64,000 nucleotides of DNA from UBA4782 sp034429195 (GTDB lineage: Bacteria; Chloroflexota; Anaerolineae; Anaerolineales; Anaerolineaceae): positions 226,133-290,132 of the forward strand of contig DAOUGQ010000021.1 in NCBI GenBank assembly GCA_034429195.1, in the 5' to 3' direction. Under the pieces are notes generated by a model. It was given only the letters and a program-made list of their open reading frames with translations, was not told the DNA's origin and did not search any database. Below are positions 43,005 to 53,229 of the stretch, piece by piece. Numbering within the stretch: position 1 is the first letter of the stretch; the number at the start of each line of letters is the position of its first letter. The translations under genes and the position numbers were made by a program.

Positions 43005-44501
43005 CTAATACACCGGTAGTACGGTATCCAACAGGGTTTGGATAGTTGGGTTAATGAGTTCAAAGAATGGTTTGGGATAAAGCCCGATCCAGAAGATCAC
43101 GACCAAAATGGGTATCAAAACGGCCAGTTCCCTCCAGTTGATCTCTTTCAACGTCTTATTTTCTTCATATGTGACCGGACCCAGGAATACTTTTTCGAAC
43201 ATCCACAGTAGGTAAACCGCTGCCAAAATGATCCCTAACGTTGCAAAGACAGCAAAGAAATAGCTGTGATAAGTGGATGCCATGAATGCACCCTGAAGAA
43301 TGGTGAATTCACCCACAAAACCATTCAATCCGGGCAAGCCTGCAGAAGAAAGCGTAACGATCAAAGTCAGGGTTGCCAGCGCTGGCACCCCTTTCCACAA
43401 ACCTCCAAAGGCACTGAGCAACCTGGTGTGTCGTCGTTCATATAACATCCCCACGATCAAGAAGAGTGCACCGGTACTCAATCCGTGATTGACCATCTGA
43501 ATAATTGCACCAGAAACACCCTGTAAGTTGAGGGCGAAAATTCCCAACACAACAAATCCCAAATGGCTGATGGAAGAATACGCGACCAGTTTCTTCATAT
43601 CTTTCTGGCGGTAAGCAGTCATCGCCCCAAAGATGATCCCAATGATTGCCAGAACCGCCATCCAGGGTGCCATGGTTAGTGCTGCATCCGGGAAGAGGGG
43701 CAGGTTGAAGCGCAGGAAGCCATACGTTCCCATTTTTAGCAGTACAGCCGCCAGGATAACCGAACCAGCAGTGGGTGCTTCAACATGTGCATCCGGCAGC
43801 CAGGTGTGGAAGGGGAAGAGAGGAACTTTGATAGCAAATGCGATGCCAAATGCCAGGAAAAGCCAGATCTGTGCACCCGCAAAAGAGCTTCGCTGCGCCA
43901 GTATATCTGCCATGGTGAACCTGCCCGCCTGCAATCCAACATAAATAATGCCAGCCAGCATCAACACGGATCCAGCCATTGTAAACAGGAAGAACTTTAC
44001 GGCAGCATAGATGCGCCTTTCAGCTCCCCATAATCCGATCAGGAAATACATTGGGATGAGGGTGAGTTCCCAGAAGATATAAAACAGGATCAGATCTTGA
44101 GCAAGGAATACTCCCAGCATGCCGGTTTCGAGCAGCAGGAAGAATGCCATGAACCCTTTGACTTTTTCCTGTATCGCTTTCCAGGTGGAAAGGATTGCCA
44201 GGGGGGTGAGAAATGTCGTCAGTAACACCAGCAAGATACTGATGCCATCCACGCCCAAAATGAAATGGATGGTGAAATTCGATATTCTAAACCAGGGAAT
44301 ATCCAGGCTAAATTGCATACCGGGCAATTCGGGTTGGAACAGGGTCAACATCCAGATGGCAACCCCAAATACAGCCAGGCTGGTGATCATTGCCACCATA
44401 CGAATGAAATTTTTGCGTTCAGCCGGCACACATAAGATAATCAATGTCCCAACCAGAGGAACCAGGCTCATGATCAATAATGGATTTTGCCAATAATTCA
44501 T
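43005..44501 (-). CDS. nuoM: NADH-quinone oxidoreductase subunit M
   Basis: Antiporter-like membrane subunit of 498 residues. Typical motifs: IHFILGVDGISILLVLLTTF, FYIFWELTLIPMYFLIGLWG, IKVPLFPFHTWLPDAHVEAP and SSISHLGFV. Start ATG at 44501 has a GAGGAA Shine-Dalgarno. Follows nuoL with a 25-bp gap and precedes nuoN by 9 bp. Confidence 0.97.
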   Translation of the reverse strand: MNYWQNPLLIMSLVPLVGTLIILCVPAERKNFIRMVAMITSLAVFGVAIWMLTLFQPELPGMQFSLDIPWFRISNFTIHFILGVDGISILLVLLTTFLTPLAILSTWKAIQEKVKGFMAFFLLLETGMLGVFLAQDLILFYIFWELTLIPMYFLIGLWGAERRIYAAVKFFLFTMAGSVLMLAGIIYVGLQAGRFTMADILAQRSSFAGAQIWLFLAFGIAFAIKVPLFPFHTWLPDAHVEAPTAGSVILAAVLLKMGTYGFLRFNLPLFPDAALTMAPWMAVLAIIGIIFGAMTAYRQKDMKKLVAYSSISHLGFVVLGIFALNLQGVSGAIIQMVNHGLSTGALFLIVGMLYERRHTRLLSAFGGLWKGVPALATLTLIVTLSSAGLPGLNGFVGEFTILQGAFMASTYHSYFFAVFATLGIILAAVYLLWMFEKVFLGPVTYEENKTLKEINWRELAVLIPILVVIFWIGLYPKPFFELINPTIQTLLDTVLPVY

Positions 44502-44526
44502 ATCATTCCTCGTCCAAACACGGACT

Positions 44527-46500
44527 TTACTTTAAAAAGACATAGGCGAGAATGAGAACCACACCAACAACGATCATCAAGGCATAACGTCGCACAAAAC
44601 CATTCTGTAGGACGCTTCCCAACTTTCCAAGCAGGTATGCAAATTTTCCCAAATCATGTGCCAAACCATCAATACTGCCCAATTCACCCGGGTTGGCAAG
44701 TGTCTCTGCGGCGGCGTCAAAAGGTTTGACCACCACAGCCCGGTAGAACTCGTCCACTCCCCATTTGTTTTGCAGAGCTTTAAATAACCTTCCCATGTTA
44801 CGTGCCAGGGGGTCGGTCATTTCTGCATTGACAAAACTACGGCGTGAATAAACCCACCAGGCGATTAAAAGCCCTGCCAATGCCATCCCCAGAGAGAGTC
44901 CCGCTACACCCAGGTTGAATTCTGCCACCAGGGGATGGTTTAGAGAAGGTTCAAGCCAGGTTTCAAGCCAATGTACTCCAGGTAAATTGACTACACCTCC
45001 CAGGGTTGCCAGAATGGCAAGGATCACCAGGGGAGCCGTAATTACTTTATCGCTTTCTATCGCCAGTGAGGAAGCTTCTGTTCGGGGTTTGCCAAAGAAG
45101 ATCAGAAAAACCTGTCGTCCCATGTAAAATGCGGTCAGGAAAGCAGATAGAAGAAGCACAACAAAGACTGCCGTGTTATGCAGCATGGCAGTAGCCAGGA
45201 TCTCATCTTTTGAAAAGAACCCAGCCAGGGGGACAATACCGGAAAGTGCCAGCGCGCCAATTATATACACCCAGAAAGTGGTTTTTTGCTGGTTTTGCAA
45301 CCCACCCATATTTCGCATGTCCTGGGGATCAAATGGCTGTTCTTCTGAAACCCCGTGATGCCCTTCAGTATACCCGTGCTCCATTCCAAGTATTACCGAA
45401 CCGGCGGCGAGAAAGAGAAGTGCTTTAAAGAAAGCATGCGTGATCAGATGGAACATGCCAGCCACTGTTGCTCCCATGCCAACCGCTGCAACCATAAATC
45501 CCAACTGGCTGATAGTGGAATATGCCAGCACTTTCTTGATGTCAAACTGACCAATTGCTATCGTGGCAGCAAAGAAAGCTGTGGCTGCTCCTACCCAGGT
45601 GACCACCGTCTGAGCTTCGGGTACCAGACTATACAATACGCTGGAACGAGCGATCAGATATACACCAGCGGTTACCATCGTCGCAGCATGAATCAAGGCT
45701 GAAACTGGAGTTGGACCAGCCATTGCATCCGGCAGCCAGACGTATAACGGAAGCTGTGCAGACTTACCAGTGACCCCTAACAGCATGAACAAGGTGATCG
45801 CGAGCAGTAATCCAGGTGTAGCCGCAGCCAGGGTGGGTGCCTGCTTGAACACTGCATCGAACTGTAATGTGCCAAAGCGGGTAAAAATTAAAAAGAGGGC
45901 AATCAACAATCCAAAATCGCCAATACGGTTGACGATAAAGGCTTTCTTGGCAGCTTTTGCATTGGCGATCCCGTTTTCCCCTTTTTCAAACCAGAAACCG
46001 ATGAGCAGGTAAGAGCATAATCCCACCCCTTCCCAACCGACGAACATCATCAGATAGTTATCGGCACTTACAAGTAACAGCATATTAAAAATGAAAAGAT
46101 TGAAAAAGACGAAGAAACGACGGTACCTGCCCGGGTCACCGTTGTAATGGGTGTCATGCTTCATGTAAGAGATGGCATAGAGATGGATGAGAGTTCCAAC
46201 TCCTGTGACCACCAGCATCATGGCAACGGAAAGGGTATCCACACGAATAACCCACCCAAAATTCAGGCTTCCAACCGTGATCCAATCCGCAATCGGAAAA
46301 ACAATCGGACCAACAAGTTGTGTTAGCAGCCATCCCAGGATGATGGATACCCCAAAAGCCAGCCCGGCAGCCAATGTGGCAATGATACCTGCTGACCTTT
46401 GCCCCAGTTTGCTGCCAAGAAGTAGATTGATCAGCATACCGAGCGATGGAAAGATTAAAAGCCAGGGGGGAAGGAATCGTGCAATTGTTTCTGGTGTCAT
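44527..46500 (-). CDS. nuoL: NADH-quinone oxidoreductase subunit L
   Basis: Largest antiporter-like subunit, 657 residues, with the C-terminal extension expected for the lateral helix. Motifs: VTGVGTLIHLYAISYM, FVGWEGVGLCSYLLIGFW, GKSAQLPLYVWLPDAMAGPT and ALIHAATMVTAGVYLI. The Shine-Dalgarno is GGGAGAG. Lies between nuoK and nuoM. Confidence 0.97.
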   Translation of the reverse strand: MTPETIARFLPPWLLIFPSLGMLINLLLGSKLGQRSAGIIATLAAGLAFGVSIILGWLLTQLVGPIVFPIADWITVGSLNFGWVIRVDTLSVAMMLVVTGVGTLIHLYAISYMKHDTHYNGDPGRYRRFFVFFNLFIFNMLLLVSADNYLMMFVGWEGVGLCSYLLIGFWFEKGENGIANAKAAKKAFIVNRIGDFGLLIALFLIFTRFGTLQFDAVFKQAPTLAAATPGLLLAITLFMLLGVTGKSAQLPLYVWLPDAMAGPTPVSALIHAATMVTAGVYLIARSSVLYSLVPEAQTVVTWVGAATAFFAATIAIGQFDIKKVLAYSTISQLGFMVAAVGMGATVAGMFHLITHAFFKALLFLAAGSVILGMEHGYTEGHHGVSEEQPFDPQDMRNMGGLQNQQKTTFWVYIIGALALSGIVPLAGFFSKDEILATAMLHNTAVFVVLLLSAFLTAFYMGRQVFLIFFGKPRTEASSLAIESDKVITAPLVILAILATLGGVVNLPGVHWLETWLEPSLNHPLVAEFNLGVAGLSLGMALAGLLIAWWVYSRRSFVNAEMTDPLARNMGRLFKALQNKWGVDEFYRAVVVKPFDAAAETLANPGELGSIDGLAHDLGKFAYLLGKLGSVLQNGFVRRYALMIVVGVVLILAYVFLK

Positions 46501-46516
46501 CTCATCTCTCCCTGAA

Positions 46517-46816
46517 TCACCCTTTGAGCTCGTTCATTTTGTCAATATCAATAGTGTTCTTGCTGCGGAAGATGGCAACGATCAATGCCAGACCCACTGC
46601 CACTTCAGCAGCAGCAACGGTCATCACAAAAAACACCATAATTTGACCGGTCAGTACTTTATGATAAGCAGCAAATGCGACAAAAAGCAGATTGGCGGAA
46701 TTGAACATCAATTCCAATGACATAAAAATTACCAGTGCGTTCCGCCGGATCAGGAATCCCAGGATACCAATGATAAACATCACTGCAGAAAGCACTAAAA
46801 AGAATGCTAGAGGCAT
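46517..46816 (-). CDS. nuoK: NADH-quinone oxidoreductase subunit K
   Basis: Small three-helix membrane subunit, 99 residues. The conserved Glu-bearing stretches FMSLELMFNSANLLFVAF and VAAAEVAVGLALIVAIFR are present. Start ATG at 46816 follows AGGAGG. Confidence 0.96.
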   Translation of the reverse strand: MPLAFFLVLSAVMFIIGILGFLIRRNALVIFMSLELMFNSANLLFVAFAAYHKVLTGQIMVFFVMTVAAAEVAVGLALIVAIFRSKNTIDIDKMNELKG

Positions 46817-46859
46817 ACAACCTCCTGATTTACTGACCAGAGATAAAAAAACCGGCTGA

Positions 46860-47384
46860 TCATGATTTCTTCCCTTCGATTTTGTCAGCGCGAGTCAGCA
46901 AAATTGCACCTATCGTTGCTGCCAATAAGATCACGGATGTGATCAGCACAGGTAAGGCATACCTGGTGAATAATTCCATACCAATTTTGGTTGGTGTGGC
47001 AAAATCCACTGAAGGTGTAATAACCGTAGGGATCAAGCCAACCTTCCAGAAAATAAATGTGCCTATCTCCAACAGCATCACCACACCCAACAAGATCGCC
47101 AACGGGCGGTGACTTTTAATACTCTCTTTGATTGGGAGTCTTTCAGCCCCCAACAACATAATGACAAACAGGAACAGCACCATGATGGACCCTGCATACA
47201 CAGTGATCTGTACCAGTGCAATGAAAGGAGCGCCTAACATCAAATAGATTACTGCAACCGTAGCAAAATTTAATACCAGAGCAAGAACGGAATATACCGC
47301 ATTGCGGCTGAGCAACATGCCCAATGCTGTCGCCAGAGCGACAATTCCTAAGATTGAGTACAAAACGATCTCACCTGTCAGCAT
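46860..47384 (-). CDS. nuoJ: NADH-quinone oxidoreductase subunit J
   Basis: Five-helix membrane subunit, 174 residues. The block VQITVYAGSIMVLFLFVIML is the family signature, with the N-terminal NAVYSVLALVLNF. Shine-Dalgarno AGGAG; 30 bp after nuoI. Confidence 0.95.
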   Translation of the reverse strand: MLTGEIVLYSILGIVALATALGMLLSRNAVYSVLALVLNFATVAVIYLMLGAPFIALVQITVYAGSIMVLFLFVIMLLGAERLPIKESIKSHRPLAILLGVVMLLEIGTFIFWKVGLIPTVITPSVDFATPTKIGMELFTRYALPVLITSVILLAATIGAILLTRADKIEGKKS

Positions 47385-47414
47385 TCCCTTTAACTCCTGT
47401 TGCGCAGCCCTTGA

Positions 47415-47939
47415 TCAATCTGTAGGGTCTTTCATTTCTGGCACCGAACGGGTGAACATACCAGGTTCAGTCTTTTGAGGGGTAGGTTTCCCACCCGTTG
47501 GAACCGGTACCAGTAGCATATCTTTGGTATAGATGGCTTGCGCTCTGCCAGTAAAAGAAAGCTCGTAATTGTCTCCTAATACAATCGCCTCCGTGGGGCA
47601 GGCATCTTCACAAAATCCACAAAAAATGCAGCGCAGCATGTTGATCTCGTATGTGCTGGCGTAGCGTTCACCAGGAGAATACCGTTCTTCATCCGTGTTT
47701 TCAGCGGATTCAACAAAAATTGCATCTGCCGGGCAAGCTGCTTCACAAAGCGAGCAGCCTATACAGCGTTCCAATCCATTTTCATATCGCTGTAGATAAT
47801 GACGCCCTTTAAAGCGGGCTCTAACCGGGCGTTTTACTTCGGGATAAGAGATGGTGACCGGCTTCCGGAACATAGAGCGAAGGGTTGTCCAGGAACCTTC
47901 CAGAATTGCTTTTAACTTCGTCAATGGACCTTTCGGCAT
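47415..47939 (-). CDS. nuoI: NADH-quinone oxidoreductase subunit I
   Basis: Ferredoxin-like peripheral subunit, 174 residues, carrying clusters N6a and N6b. Two [4Fe-4S] motifs are seen: CIGCSLCEAACP and CIFCGFCEDACP. The C-terminal 30 residues are Pro/Thr-rich and variable. Shine-Dalgarno CAGGAG. Confidence 0.97.
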   Translation of the reverse strand: MPKGPLTKLKAILEGSWTTLRSMFRKPVTISYPEVKRPVRARFKGRHYLQRYENGLERCIGCSLCEAACPADAIFVESAENTDEERYSPGERYASTYEINMLRCIFCGFCEDACPTEAIVLGDNYELSFTGRAQAIYTKDMLLVPVPTGGKPTPQKTEPGMFTRSVPEMKDPTD

Positions 47940-47955
47940 GCAATTTCTCCTGTGA

Positions 47956-48960
47956 TTAGCTGCCGGTCAATACCAGCACAACGGCTGTCACCATGATATT
48001 CGCCAGGGCAACGGGAAAAAGTACTTTCCAACCCAGCATCATCAACTTATCGTACCGGATACGGGGCAGGGTCGCTCTCATCCAGATAATAAAGAATAAC
48101 CATGCAGCCGTCTTGATAAATAAATAGATCGGACCCAGCCAGGGGTATTGACTGACAAAAGGACCCTGGAAACCACCCAGGAACAGGGTGGACCCGATCA
48201 TGGAAATGGCGATCATCTTGATGTATTCTGCCATAAAGAACAGGGCAAATTTCATCCCAGAATATTCGGTGTGATATCCAGCTGTCAATTCCTGTTCTGC
48301 TTCTGGCATGTCAAAAGGTGAGCGGTTGACTTCTGCCAGGCTGGAGATGATATAAACAATAAAAGCTACCGGCTGAAGCAAAGCGTACCAGAGCTTGCTC
48401 TGACCTTCCACTATATCCATTAAGCTCATGGAGCCTGCCATCATCACAGGGGCAAGCATGGCAAAGCCCATGGCCAGCTCGTAAGAGATCATTTGCGCTG
48501 TAGCTCGCAAGCCGCCCAATGTGGCATATTTATTGTTGGAAGACCAACCTGCCAGTGTGATGCCATAAACTGAAATGGAGGTGACTGCCATCAGATAGAG
48601 TACACCCACATTAATATCAGTCATGGCAAGCTGTATTTCTCTTCCAAATATCTTCACCGATGGTCCCCAAGGGACAACGGCAGTAATGATCAAGGCTGGA
48701 ATAACGGTGATAATCGGCGCTGCCAGGAAAATGATCTTATCTGCTTTAGCGGGTACCAGTTCTTCTTTGAAAATCAGTTTTACAGCGTCAGCAATGGGCT
48801 GCAGCAACCCGGCGGGGCCTGCACGGTTTGGACCTACTCGTACTTGCATGCGTGCCAGTACTTTTCTTTCGTATAAAGTGGTGTATGCAAAACCAAGGGT
48901 CATTCCAAGGCAAATAACCAATGCTTTGATCACCCATTCGAGTACATTCGACCAATCCAT
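47956..48960 (-). CDS. nuoH: NADH-quinone oxidoreductase subunit H
   Basis: Eight-helix membrane subunit forming the quinone site with NuoB and NuoD; about 334 residues. Motifs: ERKVLARMQVRVGPNRAGP, and PFDMPEAEQELTAGYHTEYS with its conserved acidic residues. Start 48960 is preferred because GTGAGG lies six bases upstream. A GTG at 48984 overlaps the nuoG stop but has no Shine-Dalgarno. Confidence 0.96.
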   Translation of the reverse strand: MDWSNVLEWVIKALVICLGMTLGFAYTTLYERKVLARMQVRVGPNRAGPAGLLQPIADAVKLIFKEELVPAKADKIIFLAAPIITVIPALIITAVVPWGPSVKIFGREIQLAMTDINVGVLYLMAVTSISVYGITLAGWSSNNKYATLGGLRATAQMISYELAMGFAMLAPVMMAGSMSLMDIVEGQSKLWYALLQPVAFIVYIISSLAEVNRSPFDMPEAEQELTAGYHTEYSGMKFALFFMAEYIKMIAISMIGSTLFLGGFQGPFVSQYPWLGPIYLFIKTAAWLFFIIWMRATLPRIRYDKLMMLGWKVLFPVALANIMVTAVVLVLTGS

Positions 48961-48980
48961 ACCCATCCTCACCAAACTGA

Positions 48981-51410
48981 TCACACGCTACGTGGCAGCA
49001 ATGCCACATTTTGCGGTACATCTTCATCAAGAATGACTGCAACGTCCAGAGTTTTTGCTCCAACACTGATAGAAGTGGTTCTCTCTGGAAATAACTCGAA
49101 TTTTTTTGCCGTTAAAGGATGAACCCGGATAGCCAGAGGTACTTTACGTTCATCCAACACAGAAGTATGCTTCATGAGAGAACCGCGATCATATAGCTGT
49201 GTCACTGGAATGATACGCAGACCATTTGCAGATGGTTTTTCAATGGGGCCTTTTTCCCATTCCAACAGTTCTCCACGGTCTGCAGCGGTACTCAACTGCA
49301 CGCCAATTCCCTGATGGTTATCGTATTCAGTGCCACCATAATACAGGTCGCTCCGACTTATGGGTGGCCATTGTTCTGGAGATTCAGCCAATTTCTGATA
49401 GCTTAATCCGGCAAAGTCAGGCACTTCCCTGGCAATCTGATCGAAAACCAGCCTGGCAGATTGGCTGGATATTTTAATATCCATCTTCTGCGCGATCTCT
49501 GCCGTGATTGCATAATCCGGGCGTGTGCCGGGGAGGGGTGCAATTGCCTGGTAAAAACGTTGCACCCGGCGTTCTCCGGAGGTATAAGACCCCTCGCGTT
49601 CCTGCATCGCCTGTACTGGCAGAACCACATGCGCCTGCATAGCAGTTTCGGTTAGGAACATTTCCTGAACTACCACAAATTTTGCATGCGAAAGGGCTTC
49701 TTTCAAATCTGGATCATCCCCAGATGGGTCTGCTCCTGCGATATAAACTACCTTTGCATTTTTCAAAGTGGTCTTTAGATCCATATCTGGGCGGAATCCC
49801 ATCTCCCAGGCACCCTGCAAATTCCCATTTAACCAGGCAGGCAGCAACCCATTATTAGGCTTGCCTGCATGGCCTGTTGTTTTCAATAAATCTCCACAGG
49901 CTGCTGCCAATGTGGCTGAAGTTTGTAAACCAATGCCTTCTGAACCAAAAATGATGATCGCATTCTGCGCAGAATCAAAGGCTTTTACCGCTTCTTCCAA
50001 CCCATTCAGAGGTTTTCGTTTACTGGGTATCATCCCATTGATTGTCTGAACTTCTTCACCATACTGATAACGCACAATATGGGTAGCGTACTTTTCCAGA
50101 CGGGTTTTTCGGGGGTTTACCACGATCAAGGTTGCACCACGTTCTGTGGCTTGTTTTACTCGCAGCCACCAGATAGGGGCTTCTTCGTGCAGGTCACAAG
50201 CGACCACTAAAATCGTATCTCCCTTCCCTAATTTAGAGAGATTGCTGCCCTGGCTGAGCCCTACTTTTGCGACGATATCCCCACCTGACATTTCAGTATA
50301 CAAAACTGCCTTGCCAGCTCGCTCTCGTGTGAGAACCGCCAGGTTAAACAGGTCTTCGTTGGAAAGTCTGCCTCCAGCGATGGTGAGCATATTGACGCTC
50401 ATGAACTTCATGTTCTCATCCACTACCTGCATGGCTTCTTCCCATTCTACTGGTTGCAGGAATCCATTCTTTCTTACCATTGGCTGTGTTAGCCTCTCTG
50501 GACTTTCGGAATAGTGGTACACAAAGCGGCCTTTATCACATATCCAGGTCTCATTGACCTGTTCATTTTGGCGGGGCATTACCCGCTTGATTATTGCCCT
50601 GCCTTTGCTTTTTACTTCACGGCGGGTGTTGTACATAATGTTGCAGTTCACTGCACAATGGTTGCAAATGGAAGCTGCCTGATTCATTTCCCAGGGACGG
50701 GCGCCAAACCGGAAATCAGCTGTGGTTAACGCACCTACCGGGCAAATATCGGTCGTATTGCCAGAAAAAATCGAATCAAAGCCTGGTTGTGATTGGGTAA
50801 TAATCTCGAGTGATCTACCACGTTGGTAAAAATTGATCACTGGGTCATCGACCACTTCATGTTGAAAACGCACACATCTCCCACACTGGATACAGCGCTC
50901 GCGATCAAGAATGATCAACTCACCCAGTGGATAATGTTTTTTAAGATGTTTCTTGTCATCATAGATGAATCGGCTTGCAGCTGGTCCATGCTGCAGGGTA
51001 AGGTTTTGCAGTGGGCATTCACCACCCTTATCGCACACCGGGCAATCCAGGGGGTGTGATGTGAGCAGGAATTCCAGCATTTCTTTACGGGCAGCGATTA
51101 CTTTCTCACTGTCTGTGATAACCACTATCCCTTCTGAAACAGGGGTAGTGCAGGAGGTTTCAAGTTTTGGCATAAATTGTATTTTCGGCATACCGTTTTC
51201 ATCCAACTGAACCTGACCAGTAACCTGGTTGATCACGGGTTTACCAATTTCTACCAGACACATGCGGCACATCCCCACTGATTCCATTTTGGGGTGGTAG
51301 CAAAAGGTGGGGATATTGATACCAACCATTTTGGCTGCATCCACTATCATCATGCCGGCAGGGGCCGTCACAGTTTTCTTGTCGATCGTCAGGGTTACAT
51401 TCTTGCTCAT
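48981..51410 (-). CDS. nuoG: NADH-quinone oxidoreductase subunit G
   Basis: Iron-sulfur subunit of 809 residues. Order: [2Fe-2S] domain (CYHPKMESVGMCRMC), CPVCDKGGECPLQ region, 4Fe-4S domain (CIQCGRCVRFQ), then a molybdopterin-oxidoreductase-like domain beginning ASICNHCAVNC, which supplies Cys for the extra N7 cluster seen in some bacteria. The usual length fits. Its ATG overlaps the nuoF stop by 4 bp; Shine-Dalgarno GGAGGG. Confidence 0.95.
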   Translation of the reverse strand: MSKNVTLTIDKKTVTAPAGMMIVDAAKMVGINIPTFCYHPKMESVGMCRMCLVEIGKPVINQVTGQVQLDENGMPKIQFMPKLETSCTTPVSEGIVVITDSEKVIAARKEMLEFLLTSHPLDCPVCDKGGECPLQNLTLQHGPAASRFIYDDKKHLKKHYPLGELIILDRERCIQCGRCVRFQHEVVDDPVINFYQRGRSLEIITQSQPGFDSIFSGNTTDICPVGALTTADFRFGARPWEMNQAASICNHCAVNCNIMYNTRREVKSKGRAIIKRVMPRQNEQVNETWICDKGRFVYHYSESPERLTQPMVRKNGFLQPVEWEEAMQVVDENMKFMSVNMLTIAGGRLSNEDLFNLAVLTRERAGKAVLYTEMSGGDIVAKVGLSQGSNLSKLGKGDTILVVACDLHEEAPIWWLRVKQATERGATLIVVNPRKTRLEKYATHIVRYQYGEEVQTINGMIPSKRKPLNGLEEAVKAFDSAQNAIIIFGSEGIGLQTSATLAAACGDLLKTTGHAGKPNNGLLPAWLNGNLQGAWEMGFRPDMDLKTTLKNAKVVYIAGADPSGDDPDLKEALSHAKFVVVQEMFLTETAMQAHVVLPVQAMQEREGSYTSGERRVQRFYQAIAPLPGTRPDYAITAEIAQKMDIKISSQSARLVFDQIAREVPDFAGLSYQKLAESPEQWPPISRSDLYYGGTEYDNHQGIGVQLSTAADRGELLEWEKGPIEKPSANGLRIIPVTQLYDRGSLMKHTSVLDERKVPLAIRVHPLTAKKFELFPERTTSISVGAKTLDVAVILDEDVPQNVALLPRSV

Positions 51411-52693
51411 GGCAGTCCCTCCAGTTTGTGTGCATCAGAAGGAAAGCTCCTGAGATCAGAAATAAAATCCTCGTGAAAATGTTGAATGGCTGATACTACT
51501 GCCATGGTCGAAAATTCTCCCAAAGCGCACAGGCATTTATTTTGGATCTGTTTAGCCACACTAAGTAAAAGGTCTACCTGTTGAGGATCATGGGTTTCCA
51601 GGATCCGACGGGCCAGGTTGTTCATCCAATAGGTTCCTTCACGGCATGGGGTACATTTTCCACAGGATTCATGCTGGAAAAACCCCACCGTCTTGTTCAC
51701 CAGAGAAGCCATATTGGTGGTTTCATCTAGAATGATGACCGAAGCAGAACCCAGAGGTGCTCCCAAAGTATTCTGAATACTCTCATAATCCATAGGGGTA
51801 TCCAGCGCCTGTTCGGTGGCAGGGATAATGGTGGATGAAGCTCCGGCGGTCATGATGGCTTTGATTTGTTTCCCGCCAATAATTCCACCACCGAGCTCAT
51901 AAATTAAATGACGGAAGGGGATGCCCAGAGGTAATTCATAGTTTCCGGGCTTGTTCACCCTACCCGAAAGGCAAAATATCTTTACTCCTGGGCTTTTTTC
52001 TGTGCCAAACTGACGGTACCAGGCAGCCCCTTTTTCAATGATGGGAGGAATGTTCGTCAGGGTTTCGACATTGTTGATGACCGTTGGTTTTCCAAATAAA
52101 CCGTATACTGCCGGGAAAGGCGGACGAAGCCGGGGTTGCCCCAATTTTCCTTCCAGTGATTCGAGAAGAGCGGTTTCTTCACCGCAAATATATGCGCCTG
52201 CCCCCATATGAGTGTATATTTTTAAGGAATAGCCGGTTCCAAAAAGGTCGTTTCCCAACAGATCAGCATTTTCAAGCTCATGGATACAAGAGTCAATCTG
52301 GGACGCGATCTGCCAGAACTCACCTCGCAGGTAGATATACGAAGTTTCAGCCTTCACAGCAAAGGATGCCAGCATCAAGCCTTCCAAAAACTGGTATGGG
52401 TTGTTCTCCAGGATCTCACGGTCTTTAAAAGTGCCGGGTTCTGATTCGTCTGCATTAGCCACCACATAATGAGGCCAGAGGGTGTCTGGCAAAAAACTCC
52501 ATTTCATTCCCGTTGGAAATCCTGCCCCGCCACGACCGCGGAGTCCAGAATCTTTGATAATGCCGAGTACCGCAGATGGCTCGAGAGTTTTTATTGCTTT
52601 TTCGAAGGTTTTAAACCCGCCATTTTTGCGGTAAACATCCAGTTGTTTTAAACCGGGTGTATCTCGATGGCGCAAAAGGATATATTTGCTCAT
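51407..52693 (-). CDS. nuoF: NADH-quinone oxidoreductase subunit F
   Basis: NADH-oxidising flavoprotein subunit, 428 residues, with FMN and cluster N3. Motifs: GRGGAGFPTGMKWSF (NADH site), YICGEETALLESLEG (FMN site) and ESCGKCTPCREGTYWM ([4Fe-4S]). Overlaps nuoE by 4 bp. Confidence 0.97.
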   Translation of the reverse strand: MSKYILLRHRDTPGLKQLDVYRKNGGFKTFEKAIKTLEPSAVLGIIKDSGLRGRGGAGFPTGMKWSFLPDTLWPHYVVANADESEPGTFKDREILENNPYQFLEGLMLASFAVKAETSYIYLRGEFWQIASQIDSCIHELENADLLGNDLFGTGYSLKIYTHMGAGAYICGEETALLESLEGKLGQPRLRPPFPAVYGLFGKPTVINNVETLTNIPPIIEKGAAWYRQFGTEKSPGVKIFCLSGRVNKPGNYELPLGIPFRHLIYELGGGIIGGKQIKAIMTAGASSTIIPATEQALDTPMDYESIQNTLGAPLGSASVIILDETTNMASLVNKTVGFFQHESCGKCTPCREGTYWMNNLARRILETHDPQQVDLLLSVAKQIQNKCLCALGEFSTMAVVSAIQHFHEDFISDLRSFPSDAHKLEGLP

Positions 52694-53229
52694 ACCGCAT
52701 CCTTTGGAGCCAGCTTTTCAGCCTTTGCTTTAACAGATACCCGCTTTCTAAGTTCTTCAAAAATTTTCAATGCGCTTTCAAGGGTCTGGTGCTCATGATA
52801 GGTGATTTCACCATTTCCCTGCACCTGGAAAACAGGCGCTTTATCACAGGCAGCTATGCATTTCACTTCTTCCACTGTGAATATCCCATCTGGGGTGGTT
52901 TCTCCGGGCTGAATTTTTAAAACATCACAAACCTGGTGCAAGAAAGTTTCAGCCCCACAAAGAGCGCAAGGAAGGTCAGTACAAATCTGAATGAAATATC
53001 GTCCACCTTCTTCATGAAAGAGCGTATAAAAACCCAAAATAGAAGCTACATCAGTCGTAGAAATACCTGTCAATGATGCAATATCCGCAATCGATTGTTT
53101 GCTCACCTTGCCATCCTCACGTTGAGCCAGGTAAAGCAGCGGCATCACAGCTGATTGTTTAAAATCCGGGGGGTATTTTGCCAGGATCTGTTCTACTTCT
53201 TTTGGATATTTACGCTGTAGCTCGATCAA
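52690..53229 (-). CDS. nuoE: NADH-quinone oxidoreductase subunit E
   Basis: Thioredoxin-like [2Fe-2S] subunit (cluster N1a), 179 residues. Ligands are in CTDLPCALCG and VKCIAACDKAP. Overlaps nuoD and nuoF by 4 bp each, so translation is coupled. Confidence 0.96.
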   Translation of the reverse strand: MIELQRKYPKEVEQILAKYPPDFKQSAVMPLLYLAQREDGKVSKQSIADIASLTGISTTDVASILGFYTLFHEEGGRYFIQICTDLPCALCGAETFLHQVCDVLKIQPGETTPDGIFTVEEVKCIAACDKAPVFQVQGNGEITYHEHQTLESALKIFEELRKRVSVKAKAEKLAPKDAV